Assembly: GCA_046759145.1 (NCBI GenBank)
Contig: JBHIBR010000023.1
Location: 1-11,557, forward strand
DNA: 11,557 nucleotides
Direction of reading: 5' to 3'
Source: JBHIBR01 sp046759145 [NCBI: Nitrospinota bacterium]
GTDB lineage: Bacteria; UBA8248
Position numbers and translations under genes: made by a program. A model generated the notes under the pieces. It saw only the letters and a list, made by a program, of their open reading frames with translations. It did not search any database and was not told the DNA's origin. Shown here in pieces: positions 1 to 7,590 of this stretch (positions are counted from its first letter, which is position 1; each line of letters starts with the position of its first letter).

Positions 1-252
1 GCAGCCTTCTCGGCCGTCGCGCGGGCCGGTGTCGCGGGAGCGGAGGGCTGGGGGCGGGCGGCTGCCCTGCGAGCGGGAGCGCTCGAGGAAGAGAAGGGGC
101 GATGGAAAGAGGCCCTCGCCTTCTACCGGCTGGCCGCGACGGGGGAGGGCCCCGGGACGGAAAGAGAGAGAGCCCGCGAGCGGGTCCGCCGGATCGAGGC
201 CTACCTGAAGGCGCTGGAGAAGACCCGCCCGAAGGACGACGGGAAGCCATGA
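1..252 (+). CDS. C-terminal part of a TPR-like protein (5' truncated by the window)
   Basis: Reading frame 1 is open from the first base to a TGA at 250-252 and gives the last 83 residues of a protein. The peptide is rich in Ala, Arg and Glu and helical in character. A stretch around residues 28-45 (EEEKGRWKEALAFYRLAA) has the Gly/Ala/Tyr spacing of a tetratricopeptide helix pair, followed by a charged helix and a Lys-rich end. The stop overlaps the ATG of the next gene as ATGA, so the two are probably co-translated in one operon with the ExbB-ExbD-TonB genes downstream. The family is inferred only from the TPR-like pattern. The N-terminal part, including any signal peptide, lies outside the window, so cell location is unknown. 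Confidence is good that this is coding and moderate that it is TPR-type. Confidence 0.7.
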   Translation, partial: AAFSAVARAGVAGAEGWGRAAALRAGALEEEKGRWKEALAFYRLAATGEGPGTERERARERVRRIEAYLKALEKTRPKDDGKP

Positions 253-3200
253 AGAAGGACAGGCCGAGAGGTGGTCGCATGCGGGGGGCGCTCTGCCTCG
301 GGCTGGTGGCGGTCTGGTTCAACTGGGTGGCGGAGCGCCCGCAGGCTGCGGAGAAACTGGGCATCCCCCTCCCGGAGGTGGTCATCCTGGGTAAGGACGA
401 GGCAAAACTCCTGACCCGGCGGGCCGCCGTCTCACCTCCGGAGAAGCTCCCCCTCGATCCCCTCCCGCTCCCTTCGCTCTCCCGGCCGAAACTGCCCCTC
501 CCGCCGGTGAGGGTCCCCCGGGCCGCGCCTCCACGACCGCGCATCCCGGAGCGGTTTTTCAATCCCGTTCTGAGCCGCGTGGCCCGCTTGAGGAGGGACC
601 CCACCTCGCTCTTTTTCACCGCCCACGCCCTGGAGCGGGAGGGAAATCGAGAGGGGGCCGTCGCCGCTTTGCGGCAGCTTCGCCGCCTCCACCCCGCTCA
701 CCCGCTGAGCCGGGAGTCCCTCTTTTGGGAGGGGGAGTGGCGCCTGCGCCAGGGAGAGGTGGGAGATGCCAGGGCGCTCTGGGAGGAGCTGGCGCGAGGG
801 CCCAAGTGGGCGGCTCGGCGAGAGGAGGCACTCTATGCCCTCGGCTGGCTCGCCCACCGGGAGGGGCGCTATGCGGAGGCGCACCGCTTCCTCCTCGATC
901 ACCGCCGCGATTACCCGGAGAGCGCCCGTCGGAGTGAGGCACCCTTCCTGGCGGCACACGCCGCATTTGCAGGCGGCAAGCTGGAAGAGGCCTCCCGCCT
1001 CTTCGCCGCGTTCCTGCGAGAAGCGCCGGGGAGCTCCTACGCCGGGCAGGCCTCCGTGCTGTGGGCGGAGGGTCGCTTTCGTGCGAAAGGCTGCCGGGGA
1101 ACTTTGAGTCTCTACGACGACGCCCTGAAGCGGCTCCCCCGGGGGGAGCCCACGGCAGCAGGCTGGAGGCAGGCGGCCCTCTTCGGCAAAGGGTGGTGCC
1201 TCCTCCAAGGGGGGAAGACCAAGGGCGCGGCGGAGGCTTTCCGGGAGGGACTCCGGGAGACTCCCCGCGGAAGCCGGGAGGAGGCCCTGCGCCTGGGGCT
1301 TCTGCTGGCCCTCGCGCGGGAGGGTGACCATCCTCGTTTCGGCAAAGAGCTCGCCCGCTTCCGGAGCCGTCACCCCCGCAGCCCCAGGCTGGCCCATCTC
1401 GACTTCCTCCTCGGTTGGCTCTCCTTGCGGGCGGGGCTGGTTGATGTCGCCGCCCGTTCCCTCGAGGAGTTCCTGGACCGCCATCCCCTCGAGGGCCCTC
1501 ACGCCCAGGCCCGTTTCCTGCTGGGCCTCATGCGCTATCAGCAGGGGAACTACGGCTGGGCAGTGGTCCACTTCCGCCGGGCTGCAGCCGAGGGGGCTCC
1601 CCCGGCACTGGCCTCTCGCGCCCTCCTCAACAGCGCCTTTGCGCGGCTTCGGCTGGGGGACCTCCCACACGGGGAGGAGGCCCTCGCGGGCCTCCTGGGG
1701 CGCTTCGCCGACCTGCCTGCGTCCCAGCAGGCCCGCCTCTGGCAGGGAGAGGTTGCCTTCCAGCAGGGGAGGCTCGAGGAGGCCCTCCGCGCCTTCGGCG
1801 CGGTCCAGCCCGGAAGCCCAGCCCACCCCTCCAGCCTCTACGGGCAGGGGTGGGTCTACTACCGGAAGGAGGATTGGGAGGAGGCCGCTCGCCTCTTCGG
1901 GCGTCTGGCCCAAAGGTATCCCCGCTCGGACCTCCTCCCGGAGGCCCTTGCCCGCCTCGCCGAGGCGCGGTTCAACCTCAAGCGCTACGACGAATCCCTT
2001 CGCGCCCTCGATGCCATCATCGCCCGCCTGCCCGGGACCGAGGAGGCGGCGCGCGCCCTTTTTCGGCGGGGGAAGGTGCTCTACAAGCAGGGGCGCTTCG
2101 CCGAGGCCCGCAAGGCGTTCCAGGCCTTCCTCGATGGTCGCCCGCAGGAGCCCGCCGCGGCGGAGGCCCTCTACTGGCGGGCGATGGTCCACTTCCGGCA
2201 GGAGCGATACGCGGAGGCGCGCAAGGAGTTCCACGCACTCATCGAGGCATATCCAAACTCTCCCTTCGCCGTCGAGGCCTACCTCCGCATCGGGGACGCA
2301 TTTTACAACCAGGGCCAGTTCTTGCCGGCCGACCGGGCCTACCGCCTGGTCCTGGCCCGCTTCCCCCGGCATCCCCGGACGCGGGACGCCCTCTACGGCG
2401 TCATCCTGGCGGGCCTCCAACGGGGCGAGTACGCGGAGTTCGTGACCGAGGCCCGCCGGTTCATCGAAAGCCACCCCCGGAACCCCCTGACCGTCACCCT
2501 GGCGTTCCAGCTGGGGGAGCACTTCTTCACCCGGCGTTCCCTCGCCGAGGCGGAGGAAGCCTACCAGCGGGTGGTTCTCCTCTACCCCGACAGCGGGTAC
2601 GCCGACGATGCCCTGCTCCGTCTGGCAGAGGTGCACCGGAAGCAGGGGCGCATGGCCCGAGCTGGGGAGGCCCTGGACCAGCTGTTGCAGCGCTACCCGA
2701 AGAGCCCCCTCGCCCCCGACGCCCGTTTCCGGCGGGGGGAGCTCCTGGCCCGCGCCGGACAGTGTGAGAAGGCCCTAGGGGTCTTGGAGGAGTTCCTCCG
2801 TCGCCACCCGAAGCACGACTACGCCCCCGCGGTCCACTTTCAGGCGGGGCGATGTGCCGAGAGGGTGGGGAAGGTGGCCAAGGCCATCGCCCACCTCCAG
2901 AAACCCGTGGCTGCAGAAGGTGTGGGCGCGCTGGGAGATAAGGCTGCCCTCTATCTCGGCCGCCTGCTCTTACGCCAGGGGGAGGTCTCGCAGGCAGAGG
3001 CGCCGCTGCGGCGCGCCGCCCAGTTGCGGGAGCCGGCCCTGGCGTCGGAGGCGCGTTTCCTGCTGGGAGAGGCGCTCCAGCTCGTCGGCCGGGATGAGGA
3101 CGCCGCGGTGGAGTACCTGAAGCTCACCTACCTGTATCCGGACCAGGAACTCTGGGTGGGGCGGGCGCTCTTGCGGACGGGGGAGATTTACGCGAAACTT

Positions 3201-3344
3201 GGGCGAAGAAATGAGGCGGTGCGCATCTTCCGCAAGCTGGCGAAGGTGACGCGGGACCCCCATCTCCGGGAGCGGGCGCGGGCGCGGGCGGCGGCCCTGA
3301 CGAAGGTTCGCGGTGGGGGCCCCCCGCGGGGAGGGAGGCCGTGA
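249..3344 (+). CDS. Large secreted TPR-repeat protein of a TonB/Tol-type operon
   Basis: A protein of 1031 residues. Residues 1-34 look like a Sec signal peptide: a basic start, a hydrophobic core (ALCLGLVAVWF) and a PQA-A cleavage-like site near 33. A Pro/Leu-rich linker covers about 60-100. From about 120 to 1000 it is almost entirely tetratricopeptide helices, with repeated units of the type GRxxEAxxxFxxxLxxxP, for example near 207-222, 508-523, 615-630, 653-668 and 987-1000. Such arrays are protein-protein scaffolds; several repeats resemble the TPR type of YbgF/CpoB and BamD. Location is inferred to be periplasmic. The start at 249 is chosen because it overlaps the previous stop (ATGA) and precedes the signal peptide. 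ATG at 279 is an alternative, with GAGAGG 7 bp upstream. The open frame extends further 5', but there it lies over the preceding gene. It overlaps the ExbB-like gene by 4 bp. TPR partners of TonB systems are known (for example TtpC/TPR genes of Vibrio TonB2 loci), so a role in assembling or gating this energy-transducing complex is plausible but unproven. Confidence 0.88.
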   Translation: MKKDRPRGGRMRGALCLGLVAVWFNWVAERPQAAEKLGIPLPEVVILGKDEAKLLTRRAAVSPPEKLPLDPLPLPSLSRPKLPLPPVRVPRAAPPRPRIPERFFNPVLSRVARLRRDPTSLFFTAHALEREGNREGAVAALRQLRRLHPAHPLSRESLFWEGEWRLRQGEVGDARALWEELARGPKWAARREEALYALGWLAHREGRYAEAHRFLLDHRRDYPESARRSEAPFLAAHAAFAGGKLEEASRLFAAFLREAPGSSYAGQASVLWAEGRFRAKGCRGTLSLYDDALKRLPRGEPTAAGWRQAALFGKGWCLLQGGKTKGAAEAFREGLRETPRGSREEALRLGLLLALAREGDHPRFGKELARFRSRHPRSPRLAHLDFLLGWLSLRAGLVDVAARSLEEFLDRHPLEGPHAQARFLLGLMRYQQGNYGWAVVHFRRAAAEGAPPALASRALLNSAFARLRLGDLPHGEEALAGLLGRFADLPASQQARLWQGEVAFQQGRLEEALRAFGAVQPGSPAHPSSLYGQGWVYYRKEDWEEAARLFGRLAQRYPRSDLLPEALARLAEARFNLKRYDESLRALDAIIARLPGTEEAARALFRRGKVLYKQGRFAEARKAFQAFLDGRPQEPAAAEALYWRAMVHFRQERYAEARKEFHALIEAYPNSPFAVEAYLRIGDAFYNQGQFLPADRAYRLVLARFPRHPRTRDALYGVILAGLQRGEYAEFVTEARRFIESHPRNPLTVTLAFQLGEHFFTRRSLAEAEEAYQRVVLLYPDSGYADDALLRLAEVHRKQGRMARAGEALDQLLQRYPKSPLAPDARFRRGELLARAGQCEKALGVLEEFLRRHPKHDYAPAVHFQAGRCAERVGKVAKAIAHLQKPVAAEGVGALGDKAALYLGRLLLRQGEVSQAEAPLRRAAQLREPALASEARFLLGEALQLVGRDEDAAVEYLKLTYLYPDQELWVGRALLRTGEIYAKLGRRNEAVRIFRKLAKVTRDPHLRERARARAAALTKVRGGGPPRGGRP

Positions 3345-3940
3345 TCGACTTTGTCGCCAAGGGCGGCGTGCTCATGCTCCCCATCCTCTTCTGCTCCGTC
3401 CTGGCGCTGGCCATCATCCTGGAGCGGTTCATGAGCCTTCGGCGCAGCCGGATCATGCGGTTGGATGTCCTGCGGCGGGTGGAGGAGCTTTTGCGCGAGA
3501 AGCGCGTGGGGGAGGCGAGCACCCTCTGCCGGCGGAACTCCTCCTCCATGACCCGGCTCCTCCAGGCGGCCATCCTGAATCACGAGAGGACGAAGGAGGA
3601 GATCAAGGAGATCGTCGAAGACACAGGGAGGCACGAGATCCCCACCCTCGAGCGCTACCTGAACATCCTGGGCACCATCGCGGCCATCTCGCCTCTGCTC
3701 GGACTGCTGGGGACGGTGACGGGCATGATCCGGGTCTTCAACGTGATCTCCGTCAAGGGGGTGGGCCACCCGAGTCAACTGGCGGGGGGGATCGGAGAGG
3801 CCCTCATCACCACGGCGACGGGCCTGGTGGTCGCCATCCCGGCGCTTGTCTTCTACAATTACTTCGCCAACAAGGCCGACACCTTGATCTTGGAGATGGA
3901 GAAGTACTCTTTCCGTATGGTCGAGATCCTGAAACACTGA
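3341..3940 (+). CDS. exbB: MotA/TolQ/ExbB family proton-channel protein
   Basis: A 199-residue inner-membrane protein of the MotA/TolQ/ExbB family, close to the usual ExbB/TolQ length. It has three hydrophobic segments at about 8-28, 108-130 and 155-177. The cytoplasmic stretch between the first two is charged. The second and third segments carry the family signatures LLGLLGTVTGMI (119-130) and EALITTATGLVVAIPALV (153-170). In the family these helices form the pentameric pore through which protons pass together with ExbD/TolR. It begins with GTG inside the stop of the TPR gene (GTGA), implying translational coupling, and is followed 10 bp later by the ExbD/TolR gene. From sequence I cannot say whether it is closer to ExbB or TolQ; the TonB-like gene two positions downstream favours ExbB. 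Confidence 0.93.
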   Translation: MIDFVAKGGVLMLPILFCSVLALAIILERFMSLRRSRIMRLDVLRRVEELLREKRVGEASTLCRRNSSSMTRLLQAAILNHERTKEEIKEIVEDTGRHEIPTLERYLNILGTIAAISPLLGLLGTVTGMIRVFNVISVKGVGHPSQLAGGIGEALITTATGLVVAIPALVFYNYFANKADTLILEMEKYSFRMVEILKH

Positions 3941-3950
3941 GGCGGCATCC

Positions 3951-4370
3951 GTGGAGTTCCGTCGCCACCGCAGGACCATCCCCCAGATCAACCTCACGCC
4001 GCTCATCGACGTGGTGCTCCTCCTCCTGGTGTTCTTCATGCTCTCCACCACCTTCGTCTTCCAGCCCGGCATCCGTGTGAACCTGCCGCGAGCGGTCACC
4101 GCGGAGCAGGCGCCCAAGAGAGACCTGGTCCTCATCCTCGCCCGCGACGGACGAGTCTATCTGAATGACCGCCCGGTGCCTTTCCAGGAGCTCTGGGGTC
4201 GGCTGGTGAACGAGCTGAAGGTGCAGCCCGAGGGCTACCTCGTGATCCGGGCCGACAAGGAGGTCTCTCACGGCCGGGTGGTGGCGGTCATGGATATCGC
4301 CAAGCAGGCGGGGGCCCAGCGCTTGGCCATCGCCACCCAGCCGGCCCGGAAGGTGGTGGGGCGACGATGA
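3951..4370 (+). CDS. exbD: ExbD/TolR family biopolymer transport protein
   Basis: A 139-residue protein with one transmembrane helix near the N-terminus (about 17-36) and a periplasmic domain. The motif INLTPLIDVVLLLLVFFM (13-30) is the hallmark of ExbD/TolR. Asp20 matches the membrane aspartate that family members protonate during proton flow. The later segment, including YLVIRADKEVSHG (96-108), matches the periplasmic dimerisation domain, where the family typically reads I.aDk...yg.vv.vmd. It pairs with the ExbB-like channel just upstream. The GTG start is 10 bp after the exbB stop with only a weak ribosome site (TGAGGC), so coupling to exbB translation is likely. Its stop overlaps the TonB-like gene start as ATGA. 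Confidence 0.93.
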   Translation: MEFRRHRRTIPQINLTPLIDVVLLLLVFFMLSTTFVFQPGIRVNLPRAVTAEQAPKRDLVLILARDGRVYLNDRPVPFQELWGRLVNELKVQPEGYLVIRADKEVSHGRVVAVMDIAKQAGAQRLAIATQPARKVVGRR

Positions 4371-5236
4371 GCCATTGGAGACTGCCGGCAACCTTCTCCC
4401 TCTCCCTCCTCCTTCACGGGTTTGTGCTCTACTACGGGCCTGGGCCGCAATTCGCGACCATACCGCCACCGGCACCCGACGAGCCGCACCCCGTTGAGCT
4501 GATCCGGCGGGCCATCCCGATGCCCCCACCTCCCGAGCCGAAGCCGCCCCCTGCGCCCCGTCGCGCTCCCGAGCCTCCCCCTCCACCCTCACCGCCCAAG
4601 CCCATCGACCTGGCGTTCCTGAAGAAGAGCCTGAAGGACCGGAGGTTCGTGCTCCGGCCGCCGGCCGTTCGGCCGCGGACTGTGCTGCCGAAGCTAACCA
4701 AGATCCCGCAGGCGCCACCGCTGCCTGCGGCTGAGGAGGCGCTCCTATCCCTGCCGAAGGACGCGGCTCAGAAGAAGGAGGATCGACTGCTCCGGGCGGC
4801 TCCCGGGGAAGCTAGGGTGGGCGTGCCGAGCCTCGCCTCGGACGGGTCTCTCCCCCTTCCCTCGGAGGTGTTCTCCCTGGGGAGCGAGACCACCCGGCGG
4901 CTCCTGGAGAGGGAGCTCGAGGAGGCCCTGCGCGCCTACCGGGAGAGGAGGCGGGGAGAGAAACGCGTCCGCGGCCCTGCGGCGGCCCGGCGGGTGCAGT
5001 TCCGGCCGAAGCCCCCGCGCGTGCGGGGCATCGAGTCCTCCATCGAGATCGAGCTGAAGTTCTGGGTGCTCCCTGACGGGACGGTGGGCCGCGTGGTCCC
5101 GGTGAAGAAGGGCGACGCGCGTCTGGAGGCGGCGGCCATCAGCCACCTGAAGCGGTGGCGCTTCAGCCCCTTGCCGGCCGACGCCGCCCAGGTGGAGCAA
5201 TGGGGGACGGTGGCCTTCAAGTTCCGCCTCCGATGA
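4367..5236 (+). CDS. tonB: TonB-like energy transducer
   Basis: A 289-residue protein with classic TonB architecture. A short N-terminal membrane helix (about 8-24) contains SLLLH (13-17), matching the SxxxH motif that TonB uses to contact ExbB/ExbD. A Pro-rich periplasm-spanning region follows (about 33-80, then a looser Pro-containing part to about 120). A charged helix lies near 175-200. The C-terminal TonB fold is at about 222-289, with LPDGTVGRV (235-243), an AAISHLKRWRF helix (256-266) and a final beta strand. Family TonB proteins transfer energy to TonB-dependent outer-membrane receptors. No receptor is encoded in the window, so the substrate is unknown. It is the last gene of the block; convergent genes begin 119 bp downstream. 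TolA-like use is possible, but the C-terminal domain looks TonB-type. Confidence 0.88.
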   Translation: MSHWRLPATFSLSLLLHGFVLYYGPGPQFATIPPPAPDEPHPVELIRRAIPMPPPPEPKPPPAPRRAPEPPPPPSPPKPIDLAFLKKSLKDRRFVLRPPAVRPRTVLPKLTKIPQAPPLPAAEEALLSLPKDAAQKKEDRLLRAAPGEARVGVPSLASDGSLPLPSEVFSLGSETTRRLLERELEEALRAYRERRRGEKRVRGPAAARRVQFRPKPPRVRGIESSIEIELKFWVLPDGTVGRVVPVKKGDARLEAAAISHLKRWRFSPLPADAAQVEQWGTVAFKFRLR

Positions 5237-5360
5237 GCCGGGCGCCGGCCTGAAGGACTGCGTCGAAACCCGGGGGTTCGAGCAGGCTCTCAGCTCCTCG
5301 TGATGGCCCGGTCCGTCTGAGGGGCCGGCTGTCCTCCTCCCCGCAGGCTCGAGGCTCATC
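5232..5360. repeat. 8-bp inverted repeat framing the convergent tonB / sulfur-carrier gene ends
   Basis: GATGAGCC at 5232-5239 and its exact reverse complement GGCTCATC at 5353-5360 each contain the stop codon of one of the two convergent genes. Inside lie two smaller potential hairpins: GCCGG-GCG-CCGGC at 5237-5249 and GGCCC/GGGCC at 5305-5309/5322-5326. No run of T follows any of them, so a Rho-independent terminator is not evident. The interval otherwise holds nothing I can recognise. It may act as a transcript-end structure for both operons, but the 8-bp match could be chance. Confidence 0.3.
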
Positions 5361-5595
5361 CCCCCGCCACGGGGGGGAAGATGCTCACCACCTGTCCCTC
5401 TTCAAGGGGGACCTCGGGCCTGCAGTGGCGGCCGTTTAGAAGCACGATGTGCTCCCCGGAGGGGGGGATGCGGAGAGAAGCCAACAGATCCCCTACCGTC
5501 GCACCCGCCGGGAGCTCCACCTCGGCACTCCCGTCCCGCGCCCCGGGGGGCTGGTAGCGCTCCAGCTCGACAAAGAGCTTCACCTGGACCTTCAC
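5356..5595 (-). CDS. MoaD/ThiS-family ubiquitin-like sulfur carrier in the lar operon
   Basis: A 79-residue protein that matches the MoaD/ThiS beta-grasp family in length and pattern: a VQVKLFVEL strand at the start, ATVGDLLASL (32-41), VLLNG (51-55) and the C-terminal VSIFPPVAGG (70-79). The terminal Gly-Gly is the site that an E1-like enzyme adenylates and that then carries sulfur as a thiocarboxylate. In molybdopterin synthesis MoaD does this job. Here the gene sits last in an operon with larE, larB and larC. Its GTG start overlaps the larC stop (GTGA), with GGAGG 4 bp upstream, so it is co-translated with larC. The context suggests a sulfur donor for the nickel-pincer cofactor, perhaps feeding LarE; this is inference. 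An ordinary MoaD for molybdenum or tungsten cofactor is the main alternative. No E1-like MoeB/ThiF gene is visible in the window. Confidence 0.88.
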   Translation of the reverse strand: MKVQVKLFVELERYQPPGARDGSAEVELPAGATVGDLLASLRIPPSGEHIVLLNGRHCRPEVPLEEGQVVSIFPPVAGG

Positions 5596-6809
5596 CGCTC
5601 CTCCCCCCCCAGCCGTCGGGCCGCCACCAGGGCGGCCTCGTAGACCTCCTTGAGGGGCACCCCCTTGGCGGCCGCGATGCGTCGGCAGTCCTCATATTCC
5701 GGGGCCCTGCCGCAGAGAGAACCCTCAAGCCGCGCCACCTTCACGCGGACCGGGCCGTAGGGGGTATCCACCGAGAGGGTCTCCCGCTCGGCCTTGACGC
5801 GCTCGGCTTCCCGCCAGCGCACCCCAAGGGTGGTGCTCTCCCGGAAGAGGAAGGAAGCGATGGCTTCCCGTCTCTGGGGCGGGCAGAGCACCGTCAGGAG
5901 CTGGCCGGGGCGGCCCTTCTTCATCACGACCGGCGCAGCGAAGACGTCGAGGGCCCCTCGCTCCAGGACACCCTCGAAGAGGTGCTGGAAGAACTGGGGG
6001 TTCATGTCGTCCAGGTTGGTCTCCAGGATGGCCACCGTTTCGGTCTCTGGCGTCCTCTCCTCCTCGCCCAGGAGCACTCGGAGCACGTTGGGGATGGGGA
6101 GATCCCAGCTCCCCGCCCCGTAGCCCACGCGCTCGAGCCGCATGGGGGGGCAGGGGCCGAAGGAGTCCGCAAGCTCGGTGAGGAGGAGGGCGCCCGTGGG
6201 CGTGAGGAGCTCCCGCTCGATGCCGCGGCTGTAGATGGGCGCCCCCCGCATGAGCTCCAGGGTAGCCGGGCCCGGGATGGGGAAGCTTCCGTGCGCGCTC
6301 TCCACCCAGCCCCGCCCCGTGTGGACGGGCGAGGCCAGGGCGCGGCCCGCCCCGAGGAGGCGAAAGGCCGCGAAGGCGCCGACCACGTCCACAATGGAGT
6401 CCACAGCGCCCACCTCGTGGAAGTGGATGCTCTCTACGGATACGCCGTGGATCCCCGCCTCCACCTCCCCCAGCCGCCGAAAAGCACGCGCAGCCCGCTC
6501 CTTGACCCAGGGGTCGAGGTCGCTCTCGCCGATGAGATGCAGGATCTCCCCCAGGTGGCGGCCGTGAGGGCCGCTGGCGTGCTCTTCCTGGTGGTCGGCT
6601 CCCGCCCCCCCGCCCTCGAGCACCACGTCCATCTTGGTGGCGCTGATCCCCCTCTTCACCACCCGACGGGCTTCCAGGCGGTAGCCTCGGAGGGGGAACT
6701 TCTCCAGCTCCCGGCGCAACTCCTCCGCCAGCAGCCCCAGGTCCACCAGGGCCCCCAGGATCATGTCCCCGCTCGCCCCGGCCAGGCAGTCGAAGTAGAG
6801 AGTCTTCAC
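5592..6809 (-). CDS. larC: LarC, CTP-dependent nickel insertase of nickel-pincer cofactor synthesis
   Basis: A 405-residue cytoplasmic protein matching LarC over its whole length. In characterised LarC the reaction inserts nickel into the bis-thiocarboxylated pyridinium mononucleotide at the expense of CTP. Family motifs seen are YFDCLAGASGDM (5-16), a His-containing loop (73-85, DHQEEHASGPHGR) that may hold metal, HFHEVGAVDSI (129-139), ETNLDDMNPQ (263-272), VVMKKGRPGQLLTVLCPP (294-311) and STTLGVRW (325-332). It is one uninterrupted frame, unlike Lactiplantibacillus plantarum, where LarC is made from larC1/larC2 by ribosomal frameshifting. The GTG start at 6809 is chosen because the family usually begins a few residues before this YFDC motif. 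A GTG at 6845, overlapping larB by 11 bp, is possible and adds 12 residues with low-complexity character. Neither has a clear ribosome site, so coupling to larB is likely. Confidence 0.92.
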   Translation of the reverse strand: MKTLYFDCLAGASGDMILGALVDLGLLAEELRRELEKFPLRGYRLEARRVVKRGISATKMDVVLEGGGAGADHQEEHASGPHGRHLGEILHLIGESDLDPWVKERAARAFRRLGEVEAGIHGVSVESIHFHEVGAVDSIVDVVGAFAAFRLLGAGRALASPVHTGRGWVESAHGSFPIPGPATLELMRGAPIYSRGIERELLTPTGALLLTELADSFGPCPPMRLERVGYGAGSWDLPIPNVLRVLLGEEERTPETETVAILETNLDDMNPQFFQHLFEGVLERGALDVFAAPVVMKKGRPGQLLTVLCPPQRREAIASFLFRESTTLGVRWREAERVKAERETLSVDTPYGPVRVKVARLEGSLCGRAPEYEDCRRIAAAKGVPLKEVYEAALVAARRLGGEER

Positions 6810-6834
6810 GGGAGGGGAGAGGCCCGGGCCGCCG

Positions 6835-7590
6835 CTAGCGGACACAGAGCTTGTTGATCATGTCCGCCTGGTAGGCGGCACCGAAGCCGTTGTCGATGTT
6901 CACCACCGAGACGCCGGAGGCGCAGCTGTTGAGCATGCCCAGCAGCGCGGCCAGGCCTCCGAAGCTGGCCCCGTAGCCCACGCTGGTGGGAACGGCGATG
7001 ACGGGCTTGTCCACCATTCCCGCAACCACGCTCCCCAGCGCCCCGTCCATCCCCGCGACGGCCACCACCACGTTGGCCTCAAAAAGCGCCTGCTTTTGGC
7101 TGAGCAGTCGGTGGAGGCCCGCCACGCCCACGTCGTACATCCGGTTGACGCGGCTTCCGAAGGTCTCCGCCGTGACGGATGCCTCCTCCGCCACGGGCAT
7201 GTCCGCTGTCCCCCCGCTCACCACGGCGATGTTGCCCACGCGGGCACGGCCCTGGGCTGGGTTCACCACAACGATGCGAGCCGGGGGATGCACCTCGCAG
7301 CTCGGAAAGGCGCTCTGGAGGGCGGCCGCCGCGGGGGGCTCGACCCGGGTGACGAGCACGTCCTCGTGATGCCCGGCCAGGTGCTCCACGATGGAGACCA
7401 CCTGCTCGGGCGTCTTCCCCTGCGCGAAGACCACCTCGGGGTAGCCGCTGCGCAGGGGACGGTGGTTGTCCACCTTGGCGAAGCCCAGATCCTCAAAGGG
7501 GAGGGAGCGGAGCTGCGCGAGCGCCTCTTCCGTCGAGAGTTCCCCCCGGCGGACGCCCTCCAGCAGGTGGCGAAGGGCCGCGCGGTTCAT
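6835..7590 (-). CDS. larB: LarB, nicotinic acid adenine dinucleotide carboxylase/hydrolase
   Basis: A 251-residue protein of the LarB family, whose C-terminal half resembles PurE (AIR carboxylase). Known LarB carboxylates the pyridinium ring of nicotinic acid adenine dinucleotide at C5 and hydrolyses the phosphoanhydride to give pyridinium-3,5-biscarboxylic acid mononucleotide, the first committed intermediate. Visible signatures are DNHRPLRSGYPEVVFAQGKT (41-60), VSGGTADMPVAEEA (124-137), VAGMDGALGSVVAG (178-191), VPTSVGYGASFGGLAALL (200-217) and SCASGVSVVNIDNGFGA (222-238). The start is ATG inside the larE stop (ATGA), with GGGGAG upstream, so it is translationally coupled to larE. It provides the substrate for LarE. 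Confidence 0.95.
   Translation of the reverse strand: MNRAALRHLLEGVRRGELSTEEALAQLRSLPFEDLGFAKVDNHRPLRSGYPEVVFAQGKTPEQVVSIVEHLAGHHEDVLVTRVEPPAAAALQSAFPSCEVHPPARIVVVNPAQGRARVGNIAVVSGGTADMPVAEEASVTAETFGSRVNRMYDVGVAGLHRLLSQKQALFEANVVVAVAGMDGALGSVVAGMVDKPVIAVPTSVGYGASFGGLAALLGMLNSCASGVSVVNIDNGFGAAYQADMINKLCVR

Noticed and set aside
1324-2445. A 373-codon + strand frame overlapping the TPR gene
   Set aside because: The peptide is dominated by Ser, Arg and Pro with no family pattern; it is a frame shadow of the TPR gene.
432-2636. A 734-codon open frame on the - strand opposite the TPR gene
   Set aside because: Long antisense frames are expected in G+C-rich DNA with biased third positions. Its peptide is low-complexity Gly/Pro/Glu-rich, with no domain, and the + strand frame has clear TPR repeats.
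3188-4135. A 315-codon - strand frame across exbB/exbD
   Set aside because: It is antisense to two clear family members and its translation has no recognisable motif.
5270-5285. GGGGGTTCGAGC, resembling the T-arm of a tRNA
   Set aside because: No acceptor, D or anticodon arms can be built around it; it is an isolated match in the convergent intergenic region.
5237-5355. Small gene or terminator between tonB and the sulfur carrier gene
   Set aside because: Only short hairpins without T runs are seen, and no open frame with a ribosome site.
5982-6857. A 291-codon + strand frame across larC
   Set aside because: It is opposite the convincing LarC frame; the peptide is His/Pro/Gly-rich shadow sequence.
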